Shown: positions 1 to 10,531 of the stretch, piece after piece
Position numbering within the stretch: the stretch's first letter is position 1
Layout: each line of letters starts with the position of its first letter
Origin: Portunus trituberculatus
Lineage: Eukaryota; Arthropoda; Malacostraca; Decapoda; Portunidae
Length of the DNA: 64,000 nt
Assembly: GCF_017591435.1 (NCBI RefSeq)
Contig: NC_059258.1
Span: 8,440,035 to 8,504,034, forward strand
Direction of reading: 5' to 3'
Position numbers and translations under genes: made by a program
Notes under the pieces: model-generated
What the model saw: the letters and a program-made list of their open reading frames with translations, nothing else
Databases searched by the model: none
What the model was told of the DNA's origin: nothing

Positions 1-1045
1 TAAATCGTAAAGCGCGGGGTTTATTGTTATTGTTGGCCGCCAGGCGTCACTAGTGGTTATCCACCACACCGCCCGCCTCATGCTTGAATACAATAACACT
101 CTACGTACCTCAGTTCCACCACACCGTCGCCCCTGGCAAGAGTGTTCCTACATCTGCGTTTGCTGACTATCTTTGTATCTTGCTCAATGGCACCAAAAAA
201 AAAACTCCTGAGTGATAGCAGTGATGCTAAGAAAAAGAAAACCATTACGCTACAAGAAAAAGTGGACATAATTAAAAGACATGAGAAGGGAGGCAGCAGC
301 TGTGTGTAAGGGAGTGAAGAAGAAAATGGGAAGCCCGTTACCATGACAACCTTGGGGGGGGCTCACACACCTATCACAACAATAACAACTCCGGAGCCTT
401 CGCCTGGGCCACACGACACTCGCAGCTCACTTGCACCGTCTGCGCTTGTCTGCTGATCCCTATTGCCCTTTCCTATTGCATTTCCTGCTCCGCTGCCCAC
501 GTTTCAACTCCCACCGCACTGCACTACGCTCCCAGCTGTCCACCCTGGGCGTCACAACATTCGACCTGCCCACCCTCCTGGCGGCCTCAGGCGTCCACCC
601 TCTGGCAACATGCAGTCCTTCGCGTTCGCGGCCCTAATCAACAACAAAAACAAGCTTGTGTTTCATATTCCTACATACTTGTGAATAATATAACAATATA
701 ACCTTTACTTATATAACGCTTCTACTCCTACCGCACTCCACAAAGTTCCCAGCTGTCCGCCCTGGGCGTCACAACATTCGACCTGCCCACCCTCCTGGCG
801 GCCTCAGACCGCCCTCTCGGCAACCCGCAGTCCTTCGTGTTCACGGCCCTAATCAATATATTCCTACATAGTTGTAAATAATATACCAATATAACAATAT
901 AACCTTTACTTACCTGAATAACCATAAAAAATATTGGTTGAAAACTCGATAATATGCTTTGAAAGTACAAAACTCGAGTTACGTACAAAATTGACTTACG
1001 TCATGTTTCAGGAACGTAACTCTGACGTAACTCGGGACCTTACTG
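1..1045 (+). mobile_element. Tigger-like element 1, copy 1 (left end outside window)
   Basis: The right terminal inverted repeat ends ggaccttactg at 1045, followed by TA, which fits the TA target duplication of the pogo/Tigger group. Inside are an HTH transposase start at 187 (ATG GCA CCA, then a long A-run) and a captured LINE 3' end at 386-905. The A-run length shifts the frame, so no full protein is encoded. Confidence 0.8.
386..905 (+). mobile_element. Captured 3' end of an RNase H-type LINE, partly duplicated
   Basis: Translation gives DPYCPF, LLRCPRFNSHR and TFDLPTLLAASGV, which matches the C-terminus of the LINE ORF2 at 54128-55665 (LLHCPRFHSHR, STFDLPTLLAAAGV). The segment lies on the + strand inside Tigger element 1. 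Relative to the larger element it lacks about ten residues around the zinc-binding CPWC motif. About 185 bases (525-710) are repeated imperfectly at 720-905, each copy ending in the same aatataacaatataacc tail. The same segment is present in all seven units; copies 4 and 5 have only one version. Confidence 0.8.
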
Positions 1046-1382
1046 TAAATTTAAATATTCTTGTTTCCATCATAACACTTCTGGTTCGCAACTTTATCTT
1101 CACTCTTTTACTTTGATCAGCAGGTCCTTCATGGAGGGACTGGGGGTGATTGAACAGCCACCCATTGCCTGCAACAAAACTCTCCAAAGTGTTGGGATGC
1201 CAGAGGTGAGCTGGAGTGTTGACATTGCTCATACCTAGCTGCTGCTTCTGATCCATACTACTTCCTTCCATCCATCTTTCCCTTCTTTTTAATGCACTCT
1301 TCCACACTCACACACTGTGTGCAGTGATAATGATGTATTACATGGAGTCCTCAGTTTTAAATTTAAAGTTAAAAACACACTA
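1046..1382 (-). other. Spacer with possible Tigger second-HTH fragment
   Basis: Between the two Tigger elements lies 337 bases with a reverse-strand open frame (1008-1307). It includes FVAGNGWLF, which resembles the GWL core of the CENP-B/Tc5 helix-turn-helix that follows the first HTH in Tigger transposases. It lies outside the terminal repeats of Tigger element 2, so it may be a remnant of another copy. The spacer recurs in every unit. Confidence 0.4.
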
Positions 1383-2196
1383 CAGGTTGAACCTACCAAA
1401 TCTGGCAACCACCGGACCTTAGACTTGCCGGACCATGGAAAATTCCGAACTATAGGTGGTCCACAAAACACCCTCTGTATATTTACCCTGCATTATACAA
1501 GTGTAGCTGTAACATTGTTTTGATATATGATAGTTATACATGCAGAAGTATATAGAAAAACACGTAAAATTAAGTTCAGCATGGAAAATTTTTGCCCTCG
1601 CCATTATCATCTCGCCGGACACAGGGACGTTACCAGCGCGCCGAAGCTTAAATCACTGTATGAGAGCATTGTTTAAATCACTGCTTTTACCCTCCTTAAG
1701 TGTTCTATGAACCTCCATGTTCTTGCTCTCACACTCACAGTAAAACTTGAGAAGTTGATTCTTCTGTTTTTTTAAAATTTTTTTTATATCATAGACTGTT
1801 GATGAGCCAATGTTGTACTGTTGGCATAGAAACCGCACTGAAACACCTTTATCTAGCTTCCTCAATAGGTCCACTTTCTGTTGCACTGATATTGTCATTT
1901 GTTCGCCCTTTTTTTGGGGCGTTCACACAACACTATCACTTCCTGGTCGCTTGGAAGCCATGTTTAGGGCAAATATTACAGAAAAAATGTTAATGCACCT
2001 GGGTGGGTGGTGCTTGCAATGAGCGGCAGCGTGGTTTCTGATCCAAATTTGACCCAGAATGCCCGGGTTCCAAAACACAGTACAGCGCCACTGCGTCCTA
2101 GCGGTGGTCCGGCAAATCACTCCGGCCAATTCAAAAATTCCGGCAAACAAACATTTTGCTGGATGAAAGAATACCAGATTAAGGAGGTTCAACCTG
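1383..2196 (-). mobile_element. Tigger-like element 2, copy 1
   Basis: Bounded by inverted repeats CAGGTTGAACCTACC and its counterpart ggaggttcaacctg, with TA on each side. The reverse strand encodes only the N-terminal HTH of a Tigger transposase (TISVQQKVDLLRKLDKG, then CQQYNIGSSTVYDIK) and the start of the second HTH (SGEMIMARAKIFHAEL). The DDE catalytic part is missing, so this is an internally deleted, non-autonomous copy. Confidence 0.82.
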
Positions 2197-2946
2197 TACT
2201 ATCACGCATGCATGTCCCTAAAATTTAACATGAAAGACAAAAAGATTCATCCACATCTCTAGTTTTACATTTTGTTCATCACTCACTACCCACATTTTAG
2301 GCACAGTGCACACTTCCTGTGTGTCACATTATCCTTGCTAATATAGCCAACTTTCCTGCTATTGTTGTAATTATCCCCTTCATTACTGCAGCCACTGATC
2401 ATTGTAAACAAGGCACTCTCCTTCTCCCATACCATATCATCATCTTTACCCATGCATGTGTGCGCCTCACACCCAGACAGAATCGTCAAGTGCTGAGAGG
2501 TTTGCTACACTACTTTCAGTTTCACTGTCTCTTATCTCTTTTTTCAGGATCATTAATTAAATATTACTCATCTGGAGAGTGTTCCAGTAAGTGTGTCCTC
2601 ACTTCACTATCTGTCTTATAATTATGGTAGTGGTCATTACTGCTATTATATCTAATATGAAGCAAACTTATGAGTTTTCCCAAGGCTGATTAAAGATATT
2701 CATGTGTGGACTATGGTAGTAGGGTAAGACTGGGTTAAATTGAACATGGTCGTGTAAGAAACAGCATGCATAGTGTCTGCCCTATCAAGAGTATGTTTTC
2801 CAATCATGTTAAAGGAAGAAAATGGGAGATTCCAAGATGGTGGTAGAACATTGATGATGTGAGGATGATATCATTTTTGCACTAATAATATAGTGTTTTA
2901 TGATTATCAAACATACTGATTCTCATTAGTGTCTAGTTATAGATCC

Positions 2947-2950
<4 letters not shown>
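2197..2950. other. Unassigned AT-rich unit sequence
   Basis: About 750 bases between Tigger element 2 and the GA microsatellite. The open frames here are short, overlap on both strands and carry no motif I recognise. It is conserved in copies 3-7 but absent from copy 2. Confidence 0.6.

Positions 2951-2993
<43 letters not shown>
2951..2993. repeat. (GA)n microsatellite, copy 1
   Basis: About 43 bases of uninterrupted GA. It is the site of length variation between units and the left breakpoint of the deletion in copy 5. Confidence 0.98.
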
Positions 2994-2995
<2 letters not shown>

Positions 2996-3249
2996 AATCC
3001 CTACTACCTGTGTTGCCTCCTTTTCTTTCCCCACATCAGTCATCCTTTTGTGTCTTTGGAGGAGAGAGCAGGTGAGGACAGGGTAGGAGATCACAGTCAA
3101 TGACCAATTGGTTTAGTTTTACAGAAAAGGTCGACAGACACGTGTCCAAATGTGTAGTGGAAAATAAAGCAAAAATATCGTCAATTCAGTTTGGTTGATT
3201 CCCTAAATTTTCATGATGAGTGTTTGGAAGAAGCCATCAGGATCATTAT
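2994..3249. other. Unassigned unit sequence right of the GA repeat
   Basis: About 250 bases without a supportable gene. Its last 60 bases (about 3189-3250, ending in tttggaagaagccatcag) recur imperfectly at about 4143-4210 on the far side of the LINE fragment. Confidence 0.6.
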
Positions 3250-4020
3250 GACTGAACCTCTTTATGAAGGGAAGAGAACCAGCCAAGCCAGCCAAGGGAA
3301 AAAAGGCCCACTTTAGTGGTGGCTCTCTACAAAGAGAAAATGGCAGCCAAAATTAGGGAGCAAATGCCTCAATACCTCCCTCTTAAAGGAAGAAAAGTCT
3401 TAGGAAGTTGGAAATACAGATGCAGGGAATTCCAGAGTTTACCAGTGGAAGGTATGAATGATTGAGAGTACTGGTTAACTCTTGCGTTAGAGAGTTGGTC
3501 AGAATAGGGATGAGAGGAAGAAGAAAGCCTTGTGCAGGAAGGCTGTAGGAGGAGGGGAGGCATGCAGAAGAGTTAGCATGAAAATGGCATTAAAAGATAG
3601 AAAGAGATGCAATATTTCGGTGGTGAGAAAGAGGCTGAAGACAGTTAGTCAGAGGAGGGGAGTTGATGAGACGAAAAGCTTATGATTCCTCCCTATCTAG
3701 TAAAAGTGTGTGACTGGAATCCCCACAAACATGCAAAGAATACTCCATACAGGGACGGATAAGGCCCCTTTATAGAGTAAGCAGTTGGAAGGGCGAGAGA
3801 AACTGGCAGAGACGCCTCAGAACGTTTAACTTCATAGAACCTGTTTTAGCAAGAGATGAGATGTGAAGTTTCCAGTTAAGAGTATGACTAAAGGACAGAC
3901 CGAGGATATTCAGTATGGAAGAGGGAGACAGCTGTGTGTCATTGAAGAAGAGGGGATAGTTGTCTGGAAGGTTGTTTCAAGTTGATAGATGGAAGAATTG
4001 AGTTTTAGGGCACTGAACAC
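3250..4020 (-). pseudogene. LINE reverse transcriptase C-terminal fragment, copy 1
   Basis: Read on the reverse strand across several frames, this matches the C-terminal region of a widespread arthropod non-LTR retrotransposon RT. Recognisable segments include LTLYKG, FRLINSPPLT, ARVNQYSQSF and SFIPSTGKLWNSL in order. At least four frameshifts or stops interrupt it, and there is no RT catalytic core. The longest open piece is at 3369-3563. The family match is from memory of the motif series; the clade is not assigned. Confidence 0.7.
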
Positions 4021-5420
4021 TATTAAATTTTCTCTGCCCCAATCCCAGATCTTAGAAAGATGAAAAGTCAGGCATTCTGTGGCATCCCTGCGTGATCTAT
4101 TGACTTCCTGAAGGAAAAATTAAACAAAATGATTGGCAATTCATTTTAGCCTATTTCCCTGAACTTTTTGATATGATGGTTTGGAAGAAGCCATCAGCAG
4201 CGTTATGGCAATCTGACATTTAACGATTGAACTGGACACTGAGTTGTTATTAATATGTTGAAGTGAAATAATAATACTGTGAAGTAATTATTGTTCATCT
4301 TGTCCAGTTTTATATCTTTGTAAACAAAATCTTTTGTAATAGTGTTAATGTAAGAGTTACGAGATGTATAGTTGTGAGGATGAAATTAGTGAGAAAAAAC
4401 AGTGTTTAAAAAGATCATAGCAGTCTTATGATATAGACAAAGGGTGGAGAAGCATGGCAGTGAGGCATGGAGTTAGGCAAGAGTCTAGGAGGGAGAGATA
4501 ACACACGTGATAAAGGGTACACGAGGGTTCAAGGTTAAGCTGTCAGCCTCAACTCTCTGCAATTAAACATTTGTTTCTTGTCTTTTTCTTGAATTGTCTA
4601 AATCTAATTCTTATCAAATTTATGCCCGCTAGGACATAAAAGCATTCATAACATTAAAGATAAATAAAGTGTGACAAATTGGGTAACTCTGAAAGACGGA
4701 GATTGTGAGCATGATTCAATCCTTTAGAAATACAATTAGTAAGAAGAAACATTCACATACACCTCCATTGCTTGTTGTCCTTGGCAGGGAGGTGAGAATA
4801 ACCCACCTGGGTATGAGGCAGTGCTACTTATAGAGGCCTCTCAATGAGCCATGTGCATCACCCCAGCAACCCTCGACTCCCAACGGCCACAATCCGTCCA
4901 AGCAACTGCCCCAGAACACCACTGCCACCCCAGCTGAGGTCCTCTTATGCACTGAGGCCTCCAGGTACTTATTCCTCCTCAGACTCTCTCATTCAAGTGT
5001 TGTGACCATATTCCAATATACTTATTTAACACATCTTCACTATTTTGAAAGACTTGTTGAGGTTACACCAGTTTTTAAGGTATTTTTTTCAGGACTAATG
5101 ACAAATTTACATGATTTTTAGGTTATTAACAGTAGGAATCCCTTAAGAATCTAACTAATCATCTCTGTGGCCTTTGAAAATGGCTTTGATGAGAGCAGTG
5201 CATTTCTAAATATGAATCTTGATTTACCTAGTCATATCATTTTATCTGTTTGTTGAATGGAAGGAAATTCTAAATGAAAACTAATGGTGCTGGTGTCTGG
5301 CATACGTTCTTTTCATTGATGCAATGCTGTGCTTTTAATCACCTTTCTGATACTTCTGCTGTGTACTCGTCTTGTAATTTTAAGATTTTTGCCTGTTATA
5401 TTCTGGCGACAAAAGTTGTA
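4021..5420. other. Unassigned unit sequence with copia target site
   Basis: About 1.4 kb without a supportable gene. At about 4905-4925 it holds the uninterrupted sequence gccccagaacaccac, which is the empty version of the site occupied by the copia element in copy 2. The rest is AT-rich with only short frames. Confidence 0.6.
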
Positions 5421-5750
5421 TTTTTTATTTATTTATTTATTTTTTATTTATTTTTTACGGTAAGGACTATAGTCCTGTAGGCACACTTGAAGAGTGTATG
5501 GGAAGCGCTGTTCAGGTTCCGTCCATTACTGGCGCAGGCAATTCTATTTATAGTGGTACCCATATTAGGGCCTATATCACCACCCAAGCTCATCTTGAGT
5601 GTAACCACCTAGAACCTGGGTATCATGGTGATATGTAGGTAACTTTGAACCACTCGAGAAATGGCAAAGAGTTTTAAGGCTGTACGTGGTGGGATTCGAA
5701 CCTACGCGTGGACGTCTTCCCGATCCCACGCTCACCACCTTATCCACTAT
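5421..5750 (-). mobile_element. tRNA-derived SINE, copy 1
   Basis: On the reverse strand the head contains a B box, GGTTCGAATCCC (5691-5702), and an A-box-like TAAGGTGGTGAGCGTGGG upstream of it. A unique body follows, and the element ends in an A/T-rich (AAAT)n tail (5421-5456 on the + strand). Short ttgtat repeats occur on both sides and may be the target duplication. It would be transcribed by RNA polymerase III from the right end leftward. Confidence 0.8.
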
Positions 5751-5803
5751 TGTATATTTTCTATTGCTTAAGGGTTTTTTTTTATGGATTTTAATTTCAT
5801 ATA

Positions 5804-6952
5804 CAGTAAGGTCCCGGGTTACGTCGGTCTCGAGTTACGTCAAACTCGCACTTACGTCAGTCCACTATAAGACAATTTAAGATTTAAAAAATTGAAAATT
5901 TTTAAATTGCAAAGCGCGGGGTTTATTGTTATTGTTGGCAGCCAGGCGTCACTAGTGGTTATCCACCACACCGCCCGCCTCATGCTTGAATACAATAACA
6001 CTCTACGTACCTCAGTTCCACCACACCGTCGCCCCTGGCAAGAGTGTTCCTACATCTGCGTTTGCTGACTATCTTTGTATCTTGCTCAATGGCACCAAAA
6101 AAAAAAAACTCCTGAGTGATAGCAGTGATGCTAAGAAAAAGAAAACCATTACGCTACAAGAAAAAGTGGACATAATTAAAAGACATGAGAAGGGAGGCAG
6201 CAGCTGTGTGTAAGGGAGTGAAGAAGAAAATGGGAAGCCCGTTACCATGACAACCTTGGGGGGCTCACACACCTATCACAACAATAACAACTCCGGAGCC
6301 TTCGCCTGGGCCACACGACACTCGCAGCTCACTTGCACCGTCTGCGCTTGTCTGCTGATCCCTATTGCCCTTTCCTATTGCATTTCCTGCTCCGCTGCCC
6401 ACGTTTCAACTCCCACCGCACTGCACTACGCTCCCAGCTGTCCACCCTGGGCGTCACAACATTCGACCTGCCCACCCTCCTGGCGGCCTCAGGCGTCCAC
6501 CCCTCTGGCAACATGCAGTCCTTCGCGTTCGCGGCCCTAATCAACAACAAAAACAAGCTTGTGTTTCATATTCCTACATACTTGTGAATAATATAACAAT
6601 ATAACCTTTTACTTATATAACGCTTCTACTCCTACCGCACTCCACAAAGTTCCCAGCTGTCCGCCCTGGGCGTCACAACATTCGACCTGCCCACCCTCCT
6701 GGCGGCCTCAGACCGCCCCTCTCGGCAACCCGCAGTCCTTCGTGTTCGCGGCCCTAATCAATATATTCCTACATAGTTGTAAATAATATACCAATATAAC
6801 AATATAACCTTTTACTTACCTGAATAACCATAAAAAAATATTGGTTGAAAACTCGATAATATGCTTTGAAAGTACAAAAACTCGAGTTACGTACAAAATT
6901 GACTTACGTCATGTTTCAGGAACGTAACTCTGACGTAACTCGGACCTTACTG
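5804..6952 (+). mobile_element. Tigger-like element 1, copy 2 (complete)
   Basis: Complete 1149-base element. It starts CAGTAAGGTCCCGGGTTACG and ends with the matching ccttactg, with TA on both flanks. Both subterminal zones repeat TTACGTCA and CGAGTTACGT motifs. Inside are an HTH transposase start (6089 onward; its A-run is longer than in copy 1) and the two-part LINE 3' segment. It is non-autonomous: no DDE domain is present. Confidence 0.85.
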
Positions 6953-7290
6953 TAAATTTAAATATTCTTGTTTCCATCATAACACTTCTGGTTCGCAACT
7001 TTATCTTCACTCTTTTACTTTGATCAGCAGGTCCTTCATGGAGGGACTGGGGGTGATTGAACAGCCACCCATTGCCTGCAACAAAACTCTCCAAAGTGTT
7101 GGGATGCCAGAGGTGAGCTGGAGTGTTGACATTGCTCATACCTAGCTGCTGCTTCTGATCCATACTACTTCCTTCCATCCATCTTTCCCTTCTTTTTTAA
7201 TGCACTCTTCCACACTCACACACTGTGTGCAGTGATAATGATGTATTACATGGAGTCCTCAGTTTTAAATTTAAAGTTAAAAACACACTA

Positions 7291-8080
7291 CAGGTTGAAC
7301 CTACCAAATCTGGCAACCACCGGACCTTAGACTTGCCGGACCATGGAAAATTCCGAACTATAGGTGGTCCACAAAACACCCTCTGTATATTTACCCTGCA
7401 TTATACAAGTGTAGCTGTAACATTGTTTTGATATATGATAGTTATACATGCAGAAGTATATAGAAAAACACGTAAAATTAAGTTCAGCATGGAAAATTTT
7501 GCCCTCGCCATTATCATCTCGCCGGACACAGGACGTTACCAGCGCCGAAGCTTAAATCACTGTATGAGAGCATTGTTTAAATCACTGCTTTTACCCTCCT
7601 TAAGTGTTCTATGAACCTCCATGTTCTTGCTCTCACACTCACAGTAAAACTTGAGAAGTTGATTCTTCTGTTTTTTAAAATTTTTTATATCATAGACTGT
7701 TGATGAGCCAATGTTGTACTGTTGGCATAGAAACCGCACTGAAACACCTTTATCTAGCTTCCTCAATAGGTCCACTTTCTGTTGCACTGATATTGTCATT
7801 TGTTCGCCCTTTTTGGGGCGTTCACACAACACTATCACTTCCTGGTCGCTTGGAAGCCATGTTTAGGGCAAATATTACAGAAAAAAATGTTAATGCACCT
7901 GGGTGGGTGGTGCTTGCAATGAGCGGCAGCGTGGTTTCTGATCCAAATTTGACCCAGAATGCCCGGGTTCCAAAACACAGTACAGCGCCACTGCGTCTAG
8001 CGGTGGTCCGGCAAATCACTCCGGCCAATTCAAAAATTCCGGCAAACAAACATTTTGCTGGATGAAAGAATACCAGATTA
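7291..8080 (-). mobile_element. Tigger-like element 2, copy 2 (end missing)
   Basis: The left inverted repeat is intact, but the right one is lost at 8080, where ataccagatta runs into the degenerate segment. It has the longest HTH-containing reading frame of the set (7557-7838). Confidence 0.8.
7557..7861 (-). pseudogene. Tigger transposase HTH fragment (element 2)
   Basis: The frame begins at an ATG near 7861 (MASKRPGSDS) and, after a shift near 7838, runs through KKGEQMTISVQQ and VSVRFLCQQYNIGSS to DLNNALIQ. This is the CENP-B/pogo N-terminal HTH, which binds terminal repeats. About 100 of the roughly 450-500 residues of a full Tigger transposase remain, and no catalytic aspartates are present. 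The next segment in another frame (PVSGEMIMARAKIFHAEL) would be the beginning of the Tc5-type second HTH. Confidence 0.7.
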
Positions 8081-9073
8081 CGTCACTTAATGCATTACTC
8101 ACGTGACATATCATGATCTTATAGGTATAGGTACTGACTTGTTCTATGAATAATTTATACGAATGTCAGTTAAGCAGATTCTGTAACAGAGATAGTGTAT
8201 CTAGATAATCATGTGATATTAGGTCAAGATGCTTGACATTAAGTGTGATTAACAGTATGCAACTTATGTATTCAAGATGTTGTCATAATTAAGATGATTG
8301 ATTCTATTTGAAAGATTGTAAGAGTGTATATTAGGAAGAAGTAAATGTGAGTACTTATACCATTGATTCTCATAAATGATCATTGATCCCATCAGAGTCA
8401 ATTAGTATGGATAGATATAGAGAGAGAGATAATCATGTTCATCGTGTTGACTAACATCTGTCATTGTGTATGCAATCGGAAGAGAAAGTAGATGAGGTAA
8501 GACAATAGAATAAGTAGTCATTCAATGGTAGGATCACTAAATATGATGAAATGCAATGACGTCATTAGCTGATCAATATGATTAATGTTTATGAGAGATA
8601 GAGCATCCAGATCCTAGTGATGAGACCATATAGGAGTAAACTGGGATGTCAAAGGAGATGCCAACTGGATGAGAGATGCAAGTGTACCGTAGAAAGGCAG
8701 TAAGTTGATAGCTAGTTAAGATTCAGATTAGAAGTTAAATGAAGTAGAGATGATGATATTTGGTAGGAGTGAAATGTGAGAGGAGAAGTATGAGAGATGA
8801 GAGAGTAGCTCAATGATACAGAAAATCTCATTGAGAAGTGCAGACTGAAGAGCTCATTAGAAGATAGAGATGAAGTCATAAAAGACGGGTGAGAACATGG
8901 TTGAAGAGAATGGAAGTCTAGAAGTTATTGGAGATTGATCCATGACTGAAAAGAATTTCGTAATGATAGGAATACAATTGGATTCATAGGAGTGAAGCAT
9001 GTCATGAAGAGTTGATGATAGTAATGATTGGAAGGTGAGAAACGGCTAAAGCGCATAGCCATTGCTAGTGCTA
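8081..9073. other. Degenerate stretch replacing ~2 kb of normal unit
   Basis: Between ataccagatta and tttgatatgatggtttgg, other copies have about 1.98 kb; here there is 993 bases. Only scattered short matches in the right order survive (gattctcat..gatccca, a short gagagagaga, gtgttg, gatcac). It has almost no homopolymers and no gene. Confidence 0.75.
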
Positions 9074-9817
9074 AAAGTTTGATATGATGGTTTGGAAGAA
9101 GCAATCAGCAGCGTTATGGCAATCTGACATTTAACGATTGAACTGGACACTGAGTTGTTATTAATATGTTGAAGTGAAATAATAATACTGTGAAGTAATT
9201 ATTGTTCATCTTGTCCAGTTTTATATCTTTGTAAACAAAATCTTTTGTAATAGTGTTAATGTAAGAGTTACGAGATGTATAGTTGTGAGGATGAAATTAG
9301 TGAGAAAAACAGTGTTTAAAAGATCATAGCAGTCTTATGATATAGACAAAGGGTGGAGAAGCATGGCAGTGAGGCATGGAGTTAGGCAAGAGTCTAGGAG
9401 GGAGAGATAACACACGTGATAAAGGGTACACGAGGGTTCAAGGTTAAGCTGTCAGCCTCAACTCTCTGCAATTAAACATTTGTTTCTTGTCTTTTTCTTG
9501 AATTGTCTAAATCTAATTCTTATCAAATTTATGCCCGCTAGGACATAAAAGCATTCATAACATTAAAGATAAATAAAGTGTGACAAATTGGGTAACTCTG
9601 AAAGACGGAGATTGTGAGCATGATTCAATCCTTTAGAAATACAATTAGTAAGAAGAAACATTCACCAATACCTCCAATGCTTGTTGTCCTTGGCAGGGAG
9701 GTGAGAATAACCCACCTGGGTATGAGGCAGTGCTACTTATAGAGGCCCTCAATGAGCCATGTGCATCACCCCAGCAACCCTCGACTCCCAACGGCCACAA
9801 TCCATCCAAGCAACTTC

Positions 9818-9822
9818 CCCAG
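9818..9822. repeat. Copia target-site duplication, left (cccag)
   Basis: CCCAG directly before the LTR. The same five bases follow the other LTR at 14166-14170, and the empty sites in copies 1, 3, 4 and 6 have CCCAG once. Confidence 0.92.
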
Positions 9823-10017
9823 TGTCAAGTGTCTATACAGGTGTGGCAGGGTAAATCAAATGCAGAGAGTCAATTTCTTGGCGTTTACTCATTGGAGCCA
9901 CGGATACAAGTTCTTCCTCTTAAGCGCCATTCCTTCGCTCTCCCAGGACCCTCATCAAAACAAACCCCCGAAAACAACTGACGATAGAGAAGCGCGAGCG
10001 CATTATGAATGTTAACA
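9823..10017 (-). repeat. Copia 3' LTR (195 bp)
   Basis: Starts TGTCAAGTGTC and ends GAATGTTAACA on the + strand, giving TG..CA ends in both orientations. Its last 78 bases recur at 14085-14165. Confidence 0.9.
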
Positions 10018-10045
10018 GACTTTCTCTTTAAACAAAAAAAATCAA
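10018..10045 (-). promoter_or_regulatory. Possible copia polypurine tract
   Basis: Directly inside the 3' LTR the reverse strand reads AAAGAGAAAG, in the place where plus-strand DNA synthesis is primed. The run is short and not perfectly pure. Confidence 0.4.
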
Positions 10046-10148
10046 AGCACTTTCACAAAAAGAAATGAGGCAAATACTAACTGAAAAACAAAACAATGCA
10101 ATTGAGCAATCTCTTACTATTATCTTAACATACATATATGTAATCACA

Positions 10149-10531
10149 TTACATACACAAAGATCCATTTTCAAAAACTCTAGCTATTTTCAATGGATTG
10201 ACTCTTTTAGTGAGCACATCTGCTAGCTGTGCTTTTGATTCTAACCAGAAAATCTTTACTTCCTCATTTTGTATCATTTCTTGGAGAATAGCTAGATCAA
10301 TTCTTAATCTCTTTTCTGACACACTCTTTACTGAGTACACATTATCAAAAAGTGAATGATTGTCAACATAGAGCTCCACTGTCTTTTGCTTTCCTGTTGT
10401 ACAATATCTGAGACAACATGTGTCCTAGATAAAAGGCCATATCTACTGCCTACACAGCTACTAGTGTTTCTGAGGCCAGGGTACTCTTAACAACTCTTCT
10501 TATTTTCTTGGCCTCCCAGTATAAAGGACAA
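10149..10531 (-). pseudogene. Copia RNase H, decayed
   Basis: The frame at 10149-10379 contains LYVDNHSLFDNV, EKRLRIDLAILQE and QLADVLTKR, which match the C-terminal part of copia RNase H (the conserved LADxLTK end). The stretch up to 10531 that should hold the first half is in other frames and includes stops. RNase H degrades the RNA template during replication. Confidence 0.75.

Larger units (their letters stand above)
1..5803 (+). repeat. Array unit, copy 1 (5' cut by window)
   Basis: This copy lacks only the start of its first Tigger element and is otherwise the best reference for the unit. It carries A-type bases near 4940-5030 (cttatgcactgagg, cttatttaac) but B-type bases near 5140 (aatctaactaatc), so it is a mosaic of the two unit types seen in the array. 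Confidence 0.9.

Noticed and set aside
1008..1307. The 99-residue reverse frame repeated in most units as a conserved gene
   Set aside because: Its repetition reflects unit duplication; apart from a short HTH-like segment it has no supported coding signal.
2547..2590. Possible 40-base exon (ttttttcag..ttcca|gtaagt) in each unit
   Set aside because: Splice-like signals are present, but the frame has no family match, no partner exons, and the block is repeat sequence.
5690..5750. tRNA gene on the reverse strand
   Set aside because: A and B boxes are present, but it is joined to a SINE body and A/T tail and repeats in every unit; it is a SINE head, not a functional tRNA.
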